From assembly GCF_040358255.1 (NCBI RefSeq), contig NZ_CP132938.1:5389281-5453280 (forward strand): DNA of 64,000 nucleotides, written 5' to 3'. A program made the translations under genes and the position numbers. Position 1 is the first letter of the stretch; each line of letters opens with the position of its first letter. This DNA is from Tunturibacter gelidoferens (GTDB lineage Bacteria; Acidobacteriota; Terriglobia; Terriglobales; Acidobacteriaceae). The notes beneath the pieces were generated by a model. The model saw only the letters and a program-made list of their open reading frames with translations. It did no database searches and was not told where the DNA came from. This document shows, piece by piece, positions 16,722 to 28,684 of the stretch.

Positions 16722-17120
16722 TTACCAGACTTCGCAGAGGATCTCGCCGCCAACACCTTCGCGACGTGCCTGACGGCCGGTCATGACACCCTTGGGGGTG
16801 GTCATGATGGAGATGCCAAGACCACCCTGAACGCGGCGGATCTCGTCGCGGCCAAGATACACACGGCAGCCGGGACGCGACACACGCTGCAGGTCGCGGA
16901 TGACAGCCTCGTTGTTCGGGCCGTACTTCAGGTAGACGCGGATGACCTTCATGCCATTCTCTTCGGTCGGCTTGTAGTTCGCGATGTAGCCTTCTTCTTT
17001 GAGAATGCGGGCAATCTCGGCCTTGAGCTTGGATGCGGGGACGTCGAGCTTCTGGTGACGCGCACGGATAGAGTTACGGATGCGGGTCAGGAAGTCTGCT
17101 ACTGGATCAGTGAGGTTCAT
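16722..17120 (-). CDS. rpsH: Ribosomal protein uS8
   Basis: 132 residues. Binds the central domain of 16S rRNA and, in E. coli, represses the spc operon by binding near rplE. Starts MNLTDPVADFLTRIRNSIRARH; C-terminal GLGISIMTTPKGVMTGRQARREGVGGEILCEVW is canonical. Confidence 0.97.
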   Translation of the reverse strand: MNLTDPVADFLTRIRNSIRARHQKLDVPASKLKAEIARILKEEGYIANYKPTEENGMKVIRVYLKYGPNNEAVIRDLQRVSRPGCRVYLGRDEIRRVQGGLGISIMTTPKGVMTGRQARREGVGGEILCEVW

Positions 17121-17248
17121 TCATTCTCCTTCATCCCCCGTTCGCTCACGAGTGTCTCTCGCAAGAACCAGCGGGAATGTCTGTTTCGGGTGATACGTCC
17201 AGACTTCTGCACCATAAGCTCACGCCCTGATGAGGTCTCTGGAGTAAG

Positions 17249-17267
17249 TGTGCGGCTGAGCCGCACA
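17249..17267 (-). other. Hairpin in the rpsZ-rpsH gap
   Basis: TGTGCGGC-TGA-GCCGCACA, an 8-bp perfect stem with a 3-nt loop, 14 bp after the rpsZ stop within a 161-nt gap. No T-run follows on the - strand. Confidence 0.5.
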
Positions 17268-17281
17268 TGAATCCTTTTATT

Positions 17282-17467
17282 CTACCAGCTCGACTTCACA
17301 ACGCCCGGAATCTCTCCCTTGAGGGCGAGCGAACGGAAGCAGAGACGGCATACGCCGAACTTCCGCAGGAAGGCGCGGGGACGACCGCAGAGCTGGCAGC
17401 GGTTGTGCTGGCGAGACTTGAACTTCGGTTTCCTTGCGTCTTTGACGCGCTTTGCTGTAGTTGCCAT
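17282..17467 (-). CDS. rpsZ: Ribosomal protein uS14, short zinc-binding form
   Basis: 61 residues. The type Z form, with Cys24, Cys27, Cys40 and Cys43 (CQLC and CRLC) for one zinc. RKFGVCRLCFRSLALKGEIPGVVKSSW is the canonical end. Occupies the usual rpsN place between rplE and rpsH. Confidence 0.96.
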   Translation of the reverse strand: MATTAKRVKDARKPKFKSRQHNRCQLCGRPRAFLRKFGVCRLCFRSLALKGEIPGVVKSSW

Positions 17468-17528
17468 GTGTTTTGCTCTCTATCTTTAGTGCAAATCTGT
17501 TCGAGGCCCGTGGGCCTGGCTTCGTGAA

Positions 17529-18077
17529 CTATGCTCCAACGCGGAAGGGCATACCAAAGCTCTTCAGCAGGGCGCGGGCACCGTTGTCATCCTTCGCCGT
17601 CGTGACGATGGTGACGTTCATACCCTTCAATTTGTCGACCTTGGCGTAGTCGATCTCAGCAAAGATCAGCTGATCGCGCAGGCCAAGGGTGTAGTTGCCG
17701 CGGCCATCGAAGCTCTTCGAAGAGACGCCGCGGAAGTCGCGGACGCGGGGAAGCGCAATCGAGATGAGGCGGTCAAGAAACTCGTACATCGTGTCGCCGC
17801 GTAGGGTCACCATCGCGCCGATGGGCATGCCCTCGCGCACCTTGAAGGCTGCGATGGACTTCTTGGCCTTGGTGGTCACAGGCTTCTGGCCGGCGATGGA
17901 GGCAAGATCGGCCACCAGGGGATCCATGATCTTGACGTTCTGGGTGGCTTCGCCGAGACCCATGTTGATGACAATCTTCTCGAGCTTCGGGATCGCCATG
18001 GCGTTGGTGATGTTGAGCTCTTTGCCCAGCGCCTGCTTGATCTCGCTCTCGTACTTTTGCTTCAGACGTGCTGCCAT
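17529..18077 (-). CDS. rplE: Ribosomal protein uL5
   Basis: 182 residues. Binds 5S rRNA and contacts P-site tRNA. Core motifs: NAMAIPKLEKIVINMGLGEA, GQKPVTTKAKKSIAAFKVREGMPIG and the RDFRGVSSKSFDGRGNYTLGL block. Confidence 0.97.
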   Translation of the reverse strand: MAARLKQKYESEIKQALGKELNITNAMAIPKLEKIVINMGLGEATQNVKIMDPLVADLASIAGQKPVTTKAKKSIAAFKVREGMPIGAMVTLRGDTMYEFLDRLISIALPRVRDFRGVSSKSFDGRGNYTLGLRDQLIFAEIDYAKVDKLKGMNVTIVTTAKDDNGARALLKSFGMPFRVGA

Positions 18078-18200
18078 GATTTTTCTTCGCTTTCTCCACG
18101 ATTTCCGGGTTGGATTTGAGCCCGTGTACCGATGCGTGGGGTGAACCGTTGAACCAGAATTTGAACTGCTGCTACATGAACTAAACTTTGCTGACTTTCT

Positions 18201-18530
18201 TTACTTCTTCTTCTCAGCGATGGTCGCGCCGCTGGTCTTCGCGAAGCGTACCTTGGTGTCGCCTTCAAAGCGCGATCCAACGCGGGACTTCTTCCCGTCG
18301 CCATCGAGCAACATCACGTTCGAGACGTGAATGGTGGACTCCTGCTCCGCGATGCCGCCCTTGATGTTCCGCTGGGGGTTCGGCTTCACGTGCTTCTTCA
18401 CCATCATCACACCCTCAACCAGCACGCGATTCTTTTCAGCGATGACGCGAAGAACCCGGCCCTGCTTGCCCTTGTCCTTGCCTGCGATTACTTCGACCTT
18501 GTCATTACGCTTGATCTTGATGCCTGCCAT
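18201..18530 (-). CDS. rplX: Ribosomal protein uL24
   Basis: 109 residues. Early 50S assembly protein. KOW motif KRNDKVEVIAGKDKGKQGRVLRVIAEKNRVLVEGVMMVKKH, then VSNVMLLDGDGKKSRVG. Spaced 123 bp from rplE. Confidence 0.96.
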   Translation of the reverse strand: MAGIKIKRNDKVEVIAGKDKGKQGRVLRVIAEKNRVLVEGVMMVKKHVKPNPQRNIKGGIAEQESTIHVSNVMLLDGDGKKSRVGSRFEGDTKVRFAKTSGATIAEKKK

Positions 18531-18596
18531 AGCTCTCTCTTTTCCTCGACGATCGTGAAACCTCGGAGCCGGACTCCGATAGAAAATAGAAATTGA

Positions 18597-18968
18597 TTAG
18601 ATGACCTCAGGCGCGAGCGAGACAATCTTCAAAAACTTCTTCTCGCGAAGCTCGCGGGCAACCGGTCCAAACACGCGGGTTCCGACCGGCTCGTTGGCAT
18701 CATTGATGACGACAGCGGCGTTCTGGTCGAAGCGGATATACGTGCCATCGCGGCGGCGATACTCCTTGCGCGTACGGACGATCACAGCCTTGACGACTTT
18801 CCCCTTCTTGACGGTGCCATCGGGAGAGGCTTCCTTGACAGCTGCGGTGACGACGTCGCCGAGGCCTGCCTTCTTGCCGAGACCACCACCGAGGGGCAGG
18901 ATCACCTGCAACTTGCGTGCGCCGGAGTTATCGGCCACATCAAGCATTGTTCTCATTTGTACTGACAT
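18597..18968 (-). CDS. rplN: Ribosomal protein uL14
   Basis: 123 residues. Starts MSVQMRTMLDVADNSGARKLQVI and ends EKKFLKIVSLAPEVI, both canonical. Forms an intersubunit bridge and binds the silencing factor RsfS. Confidence 0.97.
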   Translation of the reverse strand: MSVQMRTMLDVADNSGARKLQVILPLGGGLGKKAGLGDVVTAAVKEASPDGTVKKGKVVKAVIVRTRKEYRRRDGTYIRFDQNAAVVINDANEPVGTRVFGPVARELREKKFLKIVSLAPEVI

Positions 18969-19033
18969 CGTTCTTCTCCTGGGTGATACGGCCGGGGCTT
19001 ATGCCCCAGGCTTGAACTTGATAAACGCTAAGA

Positions 19034-19378
19034 CTACTTCGCTTCGGCAGCGTGAGCGGCGGCGGATTTCTCTTCCGCCAACGCGAGCGACGAGCGGCGA
19101 ACGATCTCCTCGAGCGACCAGCGCTTGAGCTTCGACAGAGGACGCGCCTCGCGGATGCGAACCACATCACCCACGCGAGCCGAGTTCTGCTCGTCGTGCG
19201 CGTAGAACTTCTTGTTCGACTTCATCACGCGCTTGTACTTGGGGTGCGCCTTGCGCATCTCGATCTCGACGACGATCGTCTTCTGCATCTTGGTCGAGAC
19301 GACCAGACCCACCTTCTCATTGCGACGCGAGGTCTGAGCTTCGGGAGTTGCGGCTGCGGTGTTGGTTGTATCTGCCAT
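19034..19378 (-). CDS. rpsQ: Ribosomal protein uS17 with terminal extensions
   Basis: 114 residues against about 85 in E. coli. The OB-fold core runs from RNEKVGLVVSTKMQKTIVVEIE to DVVRIREARPLSKLKRWSLEEIV. An N-terminal Ala/Thr segment of about 18 residues and a C-terminal Ala/Glu tail are added. Two bp separate it from rpmC. Confidence 0.95.
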   Translation of the reverse strand: MADTTNTAAATPEAQTSRRNEKVGLVVSTKMQKTIVVEIEMRKAHPKYKRVMKSNKKFYAHDEQNSARVGDVVRIREARPLSKLKRWSLEEIVRRSSLALAEEKSAAAHAAEAK

Positions 19379-19380
19379 GA

Positions 19381-19656
19381 TTAGTCCTTCTTCGCTTTCT
19401 TGCGGGCGGTGCGAGTGCTCTTGGCCGGCGCAACGTTGGCGACGACGGGGTTGGCGGCCTTCTCGGCGGCCAGAGTGCGCTGCCGTTCGACGGTCTTGAT
19501 GCGGGCAATGTCCAGCTTGAGCGTCCGCAGCTTCTTGATGCCCTCATTGTTGCCGAGGCTCTTCTGGAAGCGAATGCGGAAGAGCTGCTCGGCGGCCTTC
19601 ACCTGCTCGCTCTTGAGCTCGTCATCACTGAGATTACTGATTTTTTCGAATTCCAT
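19381..19656 (-). CDS. rpmC: Ribosomal protein uL29 with basic tail
   Basis: 91 residues. The two-helix uL29 core (LSDDELKSEQVKAAEQLFRIRFQKSLGNNEGIKKLRTLKLDIARIKTVERQR) is followed by about 27 extra residues rich in Ala, Lys and Arg. Lies at the exit-tunnel rim, where the signal recognition particle and trigger factor dock. Confidence 0.94.
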   Translation of the reverse strand: MEFEKISNLSDDELKSEQVKAAEQLFRIRFQKSLGNNEGIKKLRTLKLDIARIKTVERQRTLAAEKAANPVVANVAPAKSTRTARKKAKKD

Positions 19657-19695
19657 TGTCTTTTCCTTAACTACTGAAAGCTACTTGGCCCGGTC

Positions 19696-20130
19696 TTATT
19701 TGGTAACAACCGTCGCCTTGACATCGTGGCGCTGAACGAAGCTGGTCTTGAGCGGGAGCTTGTGTGCCGCGAGACGCATCGCCTCTTTGGCAAGCTCCGG
19801 GGTGACGCCTTCCATCTCGAACAGGATGCGGCCCGGACGAACAACGCAGACCCAGTGATCCGGAGCGCCCTTACCCTTACCCATACGGGTTTCGGCAGGC
19901 TTCTTCGTGATCGGCTTGTCTGGGAACAGACGGAGCCAGACCTTACCGCCACGCTTGATGAAACGAGTCATCGCGATACGGCTGGCTTCGATCTGGCGGT
20001 CGGTAATGTAACCGCACTCCATCACCTTCAGGCCGAAGTCACCGAAGGAGAGATCGGAGCCGCGCCACGCTTTGCCCTTCATTCGTCCGCGCTGCTGCTT
20101 GCGGAACTTGACCTTCTTTGGCATCAACAT
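19696..20130 (-). CDS. rplP: Ribosomal protein uL16
   Basis: 144 residues. Starts MLMPKKVKFRKQQRGRMKGKAW, the usual uL16 opening, so the first of the two close ATGs was kept. Conserved FIKRGGKVWLRLFPDKPITKKPAETRMGKGKG and GVTPELAKEAMRLAAHKLP. Needed for A-site tRNA positioning. Confidence 0.97.
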   Translation of the reverse strand: MLMPKKVKFRKQQRGRMKGKAWRGSDLSFGDFGLKVMECGYITDRQIEASRIAMTRFIKRGGKVWLRLFPDKPITKKPAETRMGKGKGAPDHWVCVVRPGRILFEMEGVTPELAKEAMRLAAHKLPLKTSFVQRHDVKATVVTK

Positions 20131-20203
20131 AAGAAAACCCTCTTCACTCTTTCAGGGATACGTTCAACACGCTCCCCGGAAACTCCGGCCAGGCCGGGAA
20201 AAC

Positions 20204-20878
20204 TTAGCTTGCGAATGCGCCAGTGGTAACGCCCTGGTCGCGACGCTTCTTCTGTTCGTAAATATCGCCGCGATAGACCCAGGTCTTGACGCCGATGATG
20301 CCGTAGGTGGTGTGCGCCTCAGCAAAACCGTAGTCGATGTCTGCGCGCAGCGTGTGCAGCGGCAGACGGCCCTGGAGATACCACTCGGAGCGGGCGATCT
20401 CGTTTCCGTTGAGACGACCGGAGACGCGGACCTTAATTCCCTTGCAGCCAAAGCGGAGCGCGGAGTCAACCGACTTGCGCATCGCGCGGCGGAAGCTGAC
20501 GCGCTTCTCCAGCTGCAGCGCGATGTTCTCGGCAACCAGCTGAGCATCAAGCTCCGGCTTGTTGACCTCAAGAATGTCAATAAACACTTCGCGGCTGGTG
20601 CGCTTCTGAATGTCGGCCTTGAGCTTGTCGATTTCGGCGCCCTTGCGGCCGATGATGATGCCCGGACGCGCGGTGCGGATGATCAGGCGCAGCTTGTTGC
20701 CTGGGCGCTCGACCTCGACCGAGCTGACACCGGCTGCCTTCAACTTCTCGCGCAGCTCAGCCTTCAGCTTGACGTCTTCGACCAGCAGCTTGTCATAGCC
20801 GCGTTCCACGAACCAGCGTGACTTCCACGGCTTGTTGATGCCGAGGCGCAACCCATACGGATGGACTTTCTGTCCCAT
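20204..20878 (-). CDS. rpsC: Ribosomal protein uS3
   Basis: 224 residues. KH-type domain with RTARPGIIIGRKGAEIDKLK at the mRNA entry site, and the C-domain GCKGIKVRVSGRLNGNEIARSEW ... DIDYGFAEAHTTYGIIGVKTWVYRG. Starts MGQKVHPYGLRLGI. Confidence 0.97.
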   Translation of the reverse strand: MGQKVHPYGLRLGINKPWKSRWFVERGYDKLLVEDVKLKAELREKLKAAGVSSVEVERPGNKLRLIIRTARPGIIIGRKGAEIDKLKADIQKRTSREVFIDILEVNKPELDAQLVAENIALQLEKRVSFRRAMRKSVDSALRFGCKGIKVRVSGRLNGNEIARSEWYLQGRLPLHTLRADIDYGFAEAHTTYGIIGVKTWVYRGDIYEQKKRRDQGVTTGAFAS

Positions 20879-20955
20879 AGCTTCCCTTTACTCCGTGCCC
20901 TCTCCGGTTGAGCCGGTGGGCGGTAGTGCAAAACTTTAAGTTTACAAGAAACTGC

Positions 20956-21477
20956 TTACTTCGCGGCCTTTTTTGCTGCGGGCTTCTTGCCGGCTGCCTT
21001 CTTGGCTGCGGGCTTTGCCGCAGTCTTGCTGGCTATCTTCTTCGTGCTCTTCTTCTTGGCTGGAGCCGGAGTCGCATCAGCGGCTGCGCTGATCGCAGTG
21101 GCCGACTTCTTCTCCGCAACCGTGACGATGATGTGTGCGAGTCTGCGCTGGTAGCGGAACGCACGGCCCATTGGAGCAGGGCGGATGCGCTTCATACGCG
21201 GACCTTCGTTCGCAATTGCGGTACGGACGTAGAGGTTATCGACATCTACGTCGAGCCCCTGCTCCTGCGAGACGTAGGTCGCGTTCTGGATCGCCGAACG
21301 CAGAACCTTCTCGACCACTGGCGCCATGCGCTTGGTGCTGAAGTGAACGGTGTTGAGCGCCTGCTCGACGCGAAGTCCCTTGATCAGATCCAGGACAAGC
21401 TTCGCCTTCTGCGGGCTGGTGCGCTGAAACTTAGCTTCTGCGCGAAACTCTCTGATTTTTTCTGCTGCCTTAGCCAT
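20956..21477 (-). CDS. rplV: Ribosomal protein uL22 with long Ala/Lys tail
   Basis: 173 residues; the family norm is about 110-115. The core (RTSPQKAKLVLDLIKGLRVEQALNTVHF to the RPAPMGRAFRYQRRLAHIIVTV hairpin, which lines the exit tunnel) is followed by about 50 residues of Ala, Lys and Pro repeats (from about residue 122). The tail resembles histone-H1-like sequence. Confidence 0.95.
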   Translation of the reverse strand: MAKAAEKIREFRAEAKFQRTSPQKAKLVLDLIKGLRVEQALNTVHFSTKRMAPVVEKVLRSAIQNATYVSQEQGLDVDVDNLYVRTAIANEGPRMKRIRPAPMGRAFRYQRRLAHIIVTVAEKKSATAISAAADATPAPAKKKSTKKIASKTAAKPAAKKAAGKKPAAKKAAK

Positions 21478-21566
21478 AATCTTCGTCCTTCAAAACTTCT
21501 GCTTCGCTGCCCGACATCCGTTGCCGCGGGCTCGCGGTCTTACCTAACTGCAACCGTCGGCCCGAT

Positions 21567-21854
21567 TTATTTGGGCTTCGCGGAGGTCTCAGCGGCACGC
21601 GCGGAGTGGCCCTTGAAGGTGCGGGTGGCCGAAAACTCTCCGAGCTTGTGGCCCACCATGTTCTCCGTCACGTACACCGGAATGAACTTGCGGCCGTTGT
21701 GTACGGCAATGGTATGACCGACGAAGTCCGGGTGAATCGTAGACCGGCGCGACCAGGTGCGCAGTACTTTCTTGTCATTGACCTGGTTCATCCCCACAAT
21801 CTTCTTCATGAGGTGATCGTCGATGAAAGGACCTTTTTTCGCTGAACGTGACAT
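21567..21854 (-). CDS. rpsS: Ribosomal protein uS19
   Basis: 95 residues from MSRSAKKGPFIDDHL, the canonical start; the frame is open a further 30 codons upstream without conservation. RTWSRRSTIHPDFVGHTIAVHNGRKFIPVYVTENMVGHKLGEFSATRTFKGH is intact. Confidence 0.97.
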   Translation of the reverse strand: MSRSAKKGPFIDDHLMKKIVGMNQVNDKKVLRTWSRRSTIHPDFVGHTIAVHNGRKFIPVYVTENMVGHKLGEFSATRTFKGHSARAAETSAKPK

Positions 21855-21976
21855 TTTGCTAAGCTCCGACTTTCTTGTTGCGATGCTGGATACGACGAAT
21901 CTCTTGCTTGCGAGACTTGGTGTTGCCCTTTGCTGCGGAACCAAAAACTAACAACATTTACTGAAAAGCTGTTTCT

Positions 21977-22801
21977 TTACTTCGTACGACGCTTCACGAT
22001 GAAGGTATCGGTCCGCTTGTTGTTGCGGGTCTTGTATCCGCGAGTCGGCTGACCCCAAGGAGTAACCGGGTGACGACCGCCAGAGGTCTTACCTTCACCA
22101 CCACCGTGCGGGTGATCGACGGGATTCATCGAAACACCACGGTTGGAGGGGCGAATACCCTTCCAGCGATTGCGTCCAGCTTTACCGATCGTGACGTTCT
22201 CGTGGTCCGTGTTGCCAACCTGGCCAATGGTCGCCATGCACTCAACAAGAACCTTGCGGGTCTCGCCCGAAGGCAGCTTCAGAAGAGCGTAGTCGCCTTC
22301 TTTGGCGATCAGATTGACCTGGGCTCCGGCTGAACGAGCCATCTGTGCGCCCTTGCCCGGACGAAGCTCGATGTTATGCACAATCGTTCCGGTCGGGATG
22401 AACTTCAACGGCAGAGCGTTGCCAACGAGAATATCGGCCTCCGGGCCGCTCATGATCGACTGACCGACGGTGAGGCCGATCGGCTGAATGATGTAACGCT
22501 TCTCGCCGTCCGCGTAGTGGATCAGCGCGATGCGCGAGCTGCGGTTCGGATCATACTCAACCGTCGCCACCGTACCGGGGATCCCGAACTTGTCGCGCTT
22601 GAAGTCGATGAGGCGCAGCTTCTGCTTGTGACCGCCACCATGGTGACGCATCGTGAGACCGCCGTTGTTGTTGCGGCCGCCGGTGCGCTGCTTGACTCCG
22701 AGCAACGGCTTGTGCGGCTTGTCCGTCGTGATGTCATCGTTGACAAGCTTCGTCGCGAAGCGGAGTGATGGGGTAATCGGTCGAAATGATTTGATCGGCA
22801 T
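21977..22801 (-). CDS. rplB: Ribosomal protein uL2
   Basis: 274 residues. Primary 23S binder near the peptidyl-transferase centre. Conserved GRNNNGGLTMRHHGGGHK near the N-terminus and the functional loop MNPVDHPHGGGEGKTSGGRHPVTPWG with its essential His. Confidence 0.98.
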   Translation of the reverse strand: MPIKSFRPITPSLRFATKLVNDDITTDKPHKPLLGVKQRTGGRNNNGGLTMRHHGGGHKQKLRLIDFKRDKFGIPGTVATVEYDPNRSSRIALIHYADGEKRYIIQPIGLTVGQSIMSGPEADILVGNALPLKFIPTGTIVHNIELRPGKGAQMARSAGAQVNLIAKEGDYALLKLPSGETRKVLVECMATIGQVGNTDHENVTIGKAGRNRWKGIRPSNRGVSMNPVDHPHGGGEGKTSGGRHPVTPWGQPTRGYKTRNNKRTDTFIVKRRTK

Positions 22802-22882
22802 CGTCTTTATTCCCTTGCCCGCGCTGCTAATCGCTTAGCGGCGCTTCGGTCCTGAATTCTGTTACTCGCGAAACAATCTCGC

Positions 22883-23176
22883 TTAGAGGCTGTTGAGGTA
22901 CTCCGGCATCTTTTCGCCATCTTTCAAGCGAACGTAAGCCTTCTTCCAGTCGGGGCGGTAGCCGGCGAACTTACCCCGGCGGCGCTCCTTGCCCTCAACG
23001 GTCGCGGTGCGAACACCAGTGACTTTGACCTTGAAGAGTGTTTCAACAGCTTGCTTGACTTCGGTCTTGGTGGCCTTCAGGGCGACTTCGAACACCAGGG
23101 TGTTCTGTGTCTCCTTGACGGTCATGCCCTTCTCAGTAATGAGGGGGCGGCGAATGACGGTATAGAGAGTTGGCAT
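22883..23176 (-). CDS. rplW: Ribosomal protein uL23
   Basis: 97 residues. Docking site for trigger factor and SRP at the exit tunnel. Core: VIRRPLITEKGM and FEVALKATKTEVKQAVETLFKVKVTGVRT. Its ATG overlaps the rplD stop by one base (TAATG), giving translational coupling. Confidence 0.96.
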   Translation of the reverse strand: MPTLYTVIRRPLITEKGMTVKETQNTLVFEVALKATKTEVKQAVETLFKVKVTGVRTATVEGKERRRGKFAGYRPDWKKAYVRLKDGEKMPEYLNSL

Positions 23177-23874
23177 TACGCAACCTCCTTCTGCGCGGCG
23201 GCTTTGCTGCGCTCATCTGTTGCCTTACTGCGCTTGGATACAAACTTCTTGAGAGTGTCCTGAAGAGCTTCGATGGCATCCTTCGAGAAGACAGCGTGCT
23301 CATAACGGAGCAGGTCGTAGGGATGAACCTCGGAGCTGAGAACCAGTTCCACACCCTGCAGATTGCGCGAGCCCAGGTAGAGCTTCTCGTCAAGCTTGCG
23401 GCTGCTCTCAACCAGCAGAGTCGTCTTGCCCGCTTCGAGCTTGTTCAGCGCGGTGCGGAAGAGCTTGGTCTTCGCCTCGGCAACTTCGAACGAGTCGACG
23501 ATGGTGAATTTGCCGTCGTTGATCTTCGCGGAGATCGCAGAGCGGAGGGCACCCATCAGCTTCTTCTGCGGAAAGGCGTACTCGTAGCTACGTGGCTTCG
23601 GTCCATGAACCGTACCACCACCACGCCAGAGCGGAGTCCGAATCGAACCAACACGCGCACGGCCCGTTCCCTTTTGCTTCCAGAGCTTCTTACCTGCGCC
23701 CGATACCTGATTACGGTTCTTGGTTGCGGCGGTTCCCTGCCGAAGAGCGGCACGGTAGTGCTTCACCGACTCCCAGAGGAGGCCGTCGTTGATCTCTGCC
23801 GCGAAGACCTCGTCGACGAGTTCGAACTCTCCGACCTTCGCTCCAGCGAGATTTACTACATTGATGTTTGCCAT
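23176..23874 (-). CDS. rplD: Ribosomal protein uL4
   Basis: 232 residues from MANINVVNLAGAKVGEFELVDEVF; an earlier in-frame start would add 23 unlike residues. Exit-tunnel loop KKLWKQKGTGRARVGSIRTPLWRGGGTVHGPKPRSY is intact. In E. coli L4 represses the S10 operon; no equivalent leader is visible because tuf lies directly upstream of rpsJ. A basic Lys/Ala tail ends the protein. Confidence 0.96.
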   Translation of the reverse strand: MANINVVNLAGAKVGEFELVDEVFAAEINDGLLWESVKHYRAALRQGTAATKNRNQVSGAGKKLWKQKGTGRARVGSIRTPLWRGGGTVHGPKPRSYEYAFPQKKLMGALRSAISAKINDGKFTIVDSFEVAEAKTKLFRTALNKLEAGKTTLLVESSRKLDEKLYLGSRNLQGVELVLSSEVHPYDLLRYEHAVFSKDAIEALQDTLKKFVSKRSKATDERSKAAAQKEVA

Positions 23875-23961
23875 CGTTCTTCTCTCTCTTTGCGCGCCAT
23901 CGATGCGGCGAGCCATAACCTTGTTTGCGGCTTCATGCAGCAAGCCTTTTCAACCGACTAC

Positions 23962-24702
23962 TTATTTCTTCTTGGACGGTGCAGCCTTCTTGGAAGCCTT
24001 CAAAGCGTCCTTCGTTGCTGCGCCCGCAAATCCACGACGCTCGCGCGGCGGAGCCTTTGCCTTCGAGATCAGCACGAAACCATCACGCGGGCCGGGTACT
24101 GCGCCTTCCACCAGCAGAAGGTTATCCTCAAGATCGATACCGCGAATACGCAGGTTGCGAACCGTGATCTGTGCGTGGCCCATGTGACCAGGCATACGCT
24201 GACCAGGAAAAACACGCGAGGGAAACGAAGAAGCACCGATCGAACCCTGCACTTGGAACATGTGGCCGTGCGACTTAGGACCGCCACCAAACCCGTGGCG
24301 ACGAATGACGCCGGCAAAACCGCGACCCTTCGAAGTGCCAATGACGTCGACGAAGCGCTCGTCATTGAAAATGTCGACCAGGACGCGATCGCCAGCCTTG
24401 GCTGTAACCTTCTCTTCGCCTTCAACAGTCTTCACTGCTTCGAGCTCAACTTCCTTGATCATCCTGACCGGAGGAACGTTCGACTTTGCGAAGTGGCCAG
24501 TCATCGCCTTATTGATCTTCGAAGCCTTCACAAAGTCAACGTAGCCGATCTGCGCGGCTTCGTACCCGTCCTTCGCAAGCGTCTTTAACTGAGTGATCAC
24601 GCATGGACCAGCCTTCAGAACGGTCACAGGGTGAATATCACCGCGCTCGTCGAAGATCTGCGTCATGCCGACTTTTTTTCCGAGAATTCCTACTACTGAC
24701 AT
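23962..24702 (-). CDS. rplC: Ribosomal protein uL3
   Basis: 246 residues. Starts VGILGKKVGMTQIFDERG after the initiator; carries GFAGVIRRHGFGGGPKSHGHMFQVQGSIGASSFPSRVFPGQRMPGHMG, the conserved W-finger region. An Ala/Lys-rich tail of about 30 residues extends past the usual end. Confidence 0.97.
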   Translation of the reverse strand: MSVVGILGKKVGMTQIFDERGDIHPVTVLKAGPCVITQLKTLAKDGYEAAQIGYVDFVKASKINKAMTGHFAKSNVPPVRMIKEVELEAVKTVEGEEKVTAKAGDRVLVDIFNDERFVDVIGTSKGRGFAGVIRRHGFGGGPKSHGHMFQVQGSIGASSFPSRVFPGQRMPGHMGHAQITVRNLRIRGIDLEDNLLLVEGAVPGPRDGFVLISKAKAPPRERRGFAGAATKDALKASKKAAPSKKK

Positions 24703-24798
24703 TGGAGCTTCCTTTCCTCATCATGCTGGACTCGAAGTTCAGCACTGCCGGGTTAATACTTCTAAAGCGAATCCTGAAACACTTCGCCGAAAAATTCT

Positions 24799-25116
24799 TT
24801 ACTTCTGAACCGTCTTGATCTCTACATCGACGCCCGCGGGCAGATCAAGCTTCATCAGTGCGTCCACGGTCTGCTGGGTCGGCTCGAGGATGTCGATCAG
24901 CCGCTTGTGCGTGCGGATCTCGAAAGCCTCGCGTGACTTCTTGTCGACGTGGGGCGAGCGAAGAACGCAGTACTTGTTCTTCATCGTCGGCAGCGGAATC
25001 GGACCCGCAACCTGGGCTCCGGTACGCTTGGCCGTCTCGACGATCTCACCGGTCGACGTGTCCAGCACGCGGTAGTCATATGCCTTCAAACGAATTCTGA
25101 TTCTTTGTCCAGCCAT
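24799..25116 (-). CDS. rpsJ: Ribosomal protein uS10
   Basis: 105 residues. 30S head protein that also partners NusB in antitermination (nusB is at 35.3 kb here). MAGQRIRIRLKAYDYRVLDTSTGEIVETAKRTGAQVAGPIPLPT and KSREAFEIRTHKRLIDI are canonical. Confidence 0.98.
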   Translation of the reverse strand: MAGQRIRIRLKAYDYRVLDTSTGEIVETAKRTGAQVAGPIPLPTMKNKYCVLRSPHVDKKSREAFEIRTHKRLIDILEPTQQTVDALMKLDLPAGVDVEIKTVQK

Positions 25117-25157
25117 TTTGGGTCTCTTTCACGCTACTCAAAGATCGTTTGGAGTAA

Positions 25158-25190
25158 CTGCCGGCCATGAACTTCTGCACGAACCGGCAG
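25158..25190 (-). other. Hairpin in the tuf-rpsJ gap
   Basis: CTGCCGG (25158-25164) pairs with CCGGCAG (25184-25190) around a 19-nt loop, 42 bp before the rpsJ start. No T-run follows. It sits where an S10-operon leader would be, but is too small to call one. Confidence 0.35.
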
Positions 25191-25244
25191 CCCTCGATTT
25201 TCAAAACAGCAACAACCAAAAAACTTCTCTGTGGTGCACTTTCT

Positions 25245-26432
<1,188 letters not shown>

Positions 26433-26498
26433 GACTGCTCTCCGTGTTTCCTGTGTTTCGTTGACTTCTAAAGTCCTGCGAAGACTAACGCCTCGCGA

Positions 26499-28598
<2,100 letters not shown>

Positions 28599-28614
28599 GA
28601 TCTATCTCTCATCT

Positions 28615-28630
28615 GCGAGCATCTGCTCGC
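28615..28630 (-). other. Small hairpin in the rpsG-fusA gap
   Basis: GCGAGCA-TC-TGCTCGC, a short near-perfect palindrome (effective stem about 5-6 bp). It lies in the 86-nt gap between rpsG and fusA. Possible site for ribosomal-protein control by analogy with the E. coli str operon; weak. Confidence 0.3.
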
Positions 28631-28684
28631 GGTAATAACTGCGTTCAACCTAAAATCCAAAAATGACGCTGCTGGAGAAGCGAA

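Noticed and set aside
25117..25244. Possible tRNA gene in the tuf-rpsJ gap, as seen near tuf in other bacteria
   Set aside because: No cloverleaf or T-loop sequence found; only a small 7-bp hairpin.
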